Assembly: GCF_002234675.1 (NCBI RefSeq)
Contig: NC_019866.2
Coordinates: 11,623,261 to 11,687,260 of the forward strand
Length of the DNA stretch: 64,000 bases
Origin: Oryzias latipes
Taxonomy: Eukaryota > Chordata > Actinopteri > Beloniformes > Adrianichthyidae
Direction of reading: 5' to 3'
The translations under genes were made by a program, and so were the position numbers. Within the stretch, counting starts at the first letter, position 1; every line of letters starts with the position of its first letter. This document shows, in pieces, positions 62,794-64,000 of the stretch. The notes under the pieces were generated by a model. It was given only the letters and a program-made list of their open reading frames with translations, was not told the DNA's origin and ran no database searches.

Positions 62794-64000
62794 ATGGCGG
62801 ACGGAGAAACAGCAGTGGTGAGTCCAGACCAAAACTTGGGAAAAAACCCAAATCCAACCAATGATCTGGTCTCACAGTCTCTGAGTAAAGCTACTGGAAT
62901 GATCACTGACCTCAAGGAAGACATCCGTCTTCTGAAAGCTGAGCTGGAAATGAAGGACGCTCTCCTGTCCAGATTCATGGACGTCTCCTTCGCTCAGTCT
63001 AAGCGGCTAACCTCGCTTAGCGCCGCACTCCAGGACACAGCTCCATGGGACCCGTCCACCTGCCCACGGCCTTCTTCATTCTCAACACCCAAGCAAAGAT
63101 CCCTGGATGAAGAAGTGGTTGTCCGAAGGCCCAGAAGGAGGAGATCTGACGAGACCCGGAAGGCTCCTGTCCTGAGTCTCTCCAACCGCTTCTCCGGCCT
63201 GGCTACGGATTCTCCCGCTCCTTCCGCAGCGATCACAGCGGCACAGACTCCACCAGACCTGGGCTCCACTATGGATTTCCCCGCTCTACGGAGAGACGCC
63301 ACTGTGATCCCGAAGGAGGACGGACGCATCGCGGTATGCAGCAACCCGGACCGGGCCTCGGGGATCACCGCTAAAGCCCCATCAGGATCAGACGAGCGTC
63401 TGGATCTCCCCGCGTCCTCGCGGGCTCCAGCTTCTTCCTCCCGCCGTCGGATCCTGAAGGAAGCCGTCCGCTTCCATTCCAGCAAGGCTCGGACCTCGCC
63501 GCCGCAGATGAACCACCGGCCGCAAGGTGAGGCCGCCGCTGCCGCTGTCGTCACGCAGGTACCTGTCGGCTCTGCACCTGCGCCCGCGTGTCCTCCTCCA
63601 CTGTTCACACCGACAACGGCGATAATCGGGGACTCCATAATACGGAAGGTCCGCTTCTTTAACGCGGTCACACATTGCTTTCCAGGAGCCACAGTTCTGG
63701 ATATTCTGGAGAAACTCCCAGACCTGCTGCGATCTTTCCCTTCCACAGTCAGGAGGCTGATTTTACATGTTGGTTTTAATGACACATCTTATCGAGAGTC
63801 TGAAACGACTAAAAAGGCGTTCATCAGACTTTTTAATTTTTTAAACTCTTGTCCATTGACTGTTTTTATCTCGGGACCCCTCCCCTCCCTCTCCCGCGGC
63901 CAGGGCCGCTTCAGCAGGCTGCTGAGTCTGAGCACCTGGCTCCACTCTGCTTCCAGTAGGAACAGATTTGTTTTTATTGACAATTTTAATCTTTTCTGGA
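62794..64000 (+). mobile_element. LINE (CR1/L2-like) ORF1 with SGNH esterase domain, open to the window edge
   Basis: From the ATG at 62794 (in aaaatggcggacgg) the frame stays open without a stop for 402 codons to the right edge, so the protein is partial at its C-terminus. It begins MADGETAVVSPDQ, then a short helical/coiled segment (MITDLKEDIRLLKAELEMKD), a long Pro/Ser/Arg-rich basic linker, and from about residue 275 an SGNH-hydrolase-type esterase. Visible marks are IIGDSIIRKVRF with the GDS serine at residue 281, FPGATVLDILEKLPDLL, and HVGFNDT (residues 325-331; usually GTND). VFISGPLPSL, GRFSRLLSLSTWL and FIDNFNLFW follow. Esterase domains of this kind occur in ORF1 of CR1-like non-LTR retrotransposons. 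The DNA is GC- and CpG-richer than its surroundings, which suggests a young copy. The RT ORF2 would lie beyond the window. Confidence 0.85.

Noticed and set aside
62994-63785. 263-codon minus-strand ORF, Arg/Gly/Ala-rich
   Set aside because: It is antisense to the LINE ORF1, whose plus frame carries recognisable esterase motifs; GC-rich coding DNA often leaves an open antisense frame.

Overview
The window is vertebrate nuclear DNA, almost certainly from a teleost fish, probably a percomorph (the last point is inference). Genes have small exons with GT-AG introns, intergenic DNA is AT-rich, and the repeats are typical of fish: Tc1/mariner, hAT and TTAA-flanked DNA transposons, tRNA-derived SINEs, and LINEs including an esterase-type ORF1. 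There are no operons or CRISPR arrays. The exon models were assembled by eye from splice sites and reading phase. For the four complete conserved genes and the immunoglobulin gene, the summed exon lengths divide by three and end in a stop codon.

Layout from left to right. 354-444 (-) is the first coding exon of kdelr2, whose body lies off the left edge. 2517-3837 (+) is a small single-V-domain immunoglobulin receptor of unknown identity, 215 aa. 5280-8818 (-) is a TMEM180/MFSD13A-like transporter, 474 aa, head to head with cdr2 at 9643-14199 (+), 450 aa; the two share a short divergent promoter region. A tRNA-Leu(TAG) gene lies at 17400-17481. 18075-24607 (-) is the short-chain dehydrogenase sdr42e2, 477 aa in 11 exons. 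About 13 kb without a recognised coding gene follows. 37648-60045 (-) is mosmo, 167 aa in three exons with introns of about 7 and 15 kb, and a CpG-rich promoter near 60.1-61.0 kb. The right edge carries a Tc1-type remnant (61551-62053) and the start of a LINE with an open ORF1 (62794 to the edge).

From memory, CDR2, SDR42E2 and MOSMO lie near one another on human 16p12.2, so the cdr2-sdr42e2-mosmo block looks like conserved synteny. These genes do not form one pathway: kdelr2 retrieves ER proteins, cdr2 is a cytoplasmic coiled-coil protein, sdr42e2 is a membrane-anchored NAD(P)-dependent enzyme, and mosmo attenuates Hedgehog signalling through Smoothened.

The items most worth following up are the unclassified immunoglobulin receptor with a germline-joined V-J-like domain and a C-terminal YQNV motif; the ER-stress-element-like sites upstream of kdelr2; CTCF-like motifs on either side of sdr42e2; and several DNA transposons with clean target-site duplications. 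I did not find a convincing wholly new biological system.
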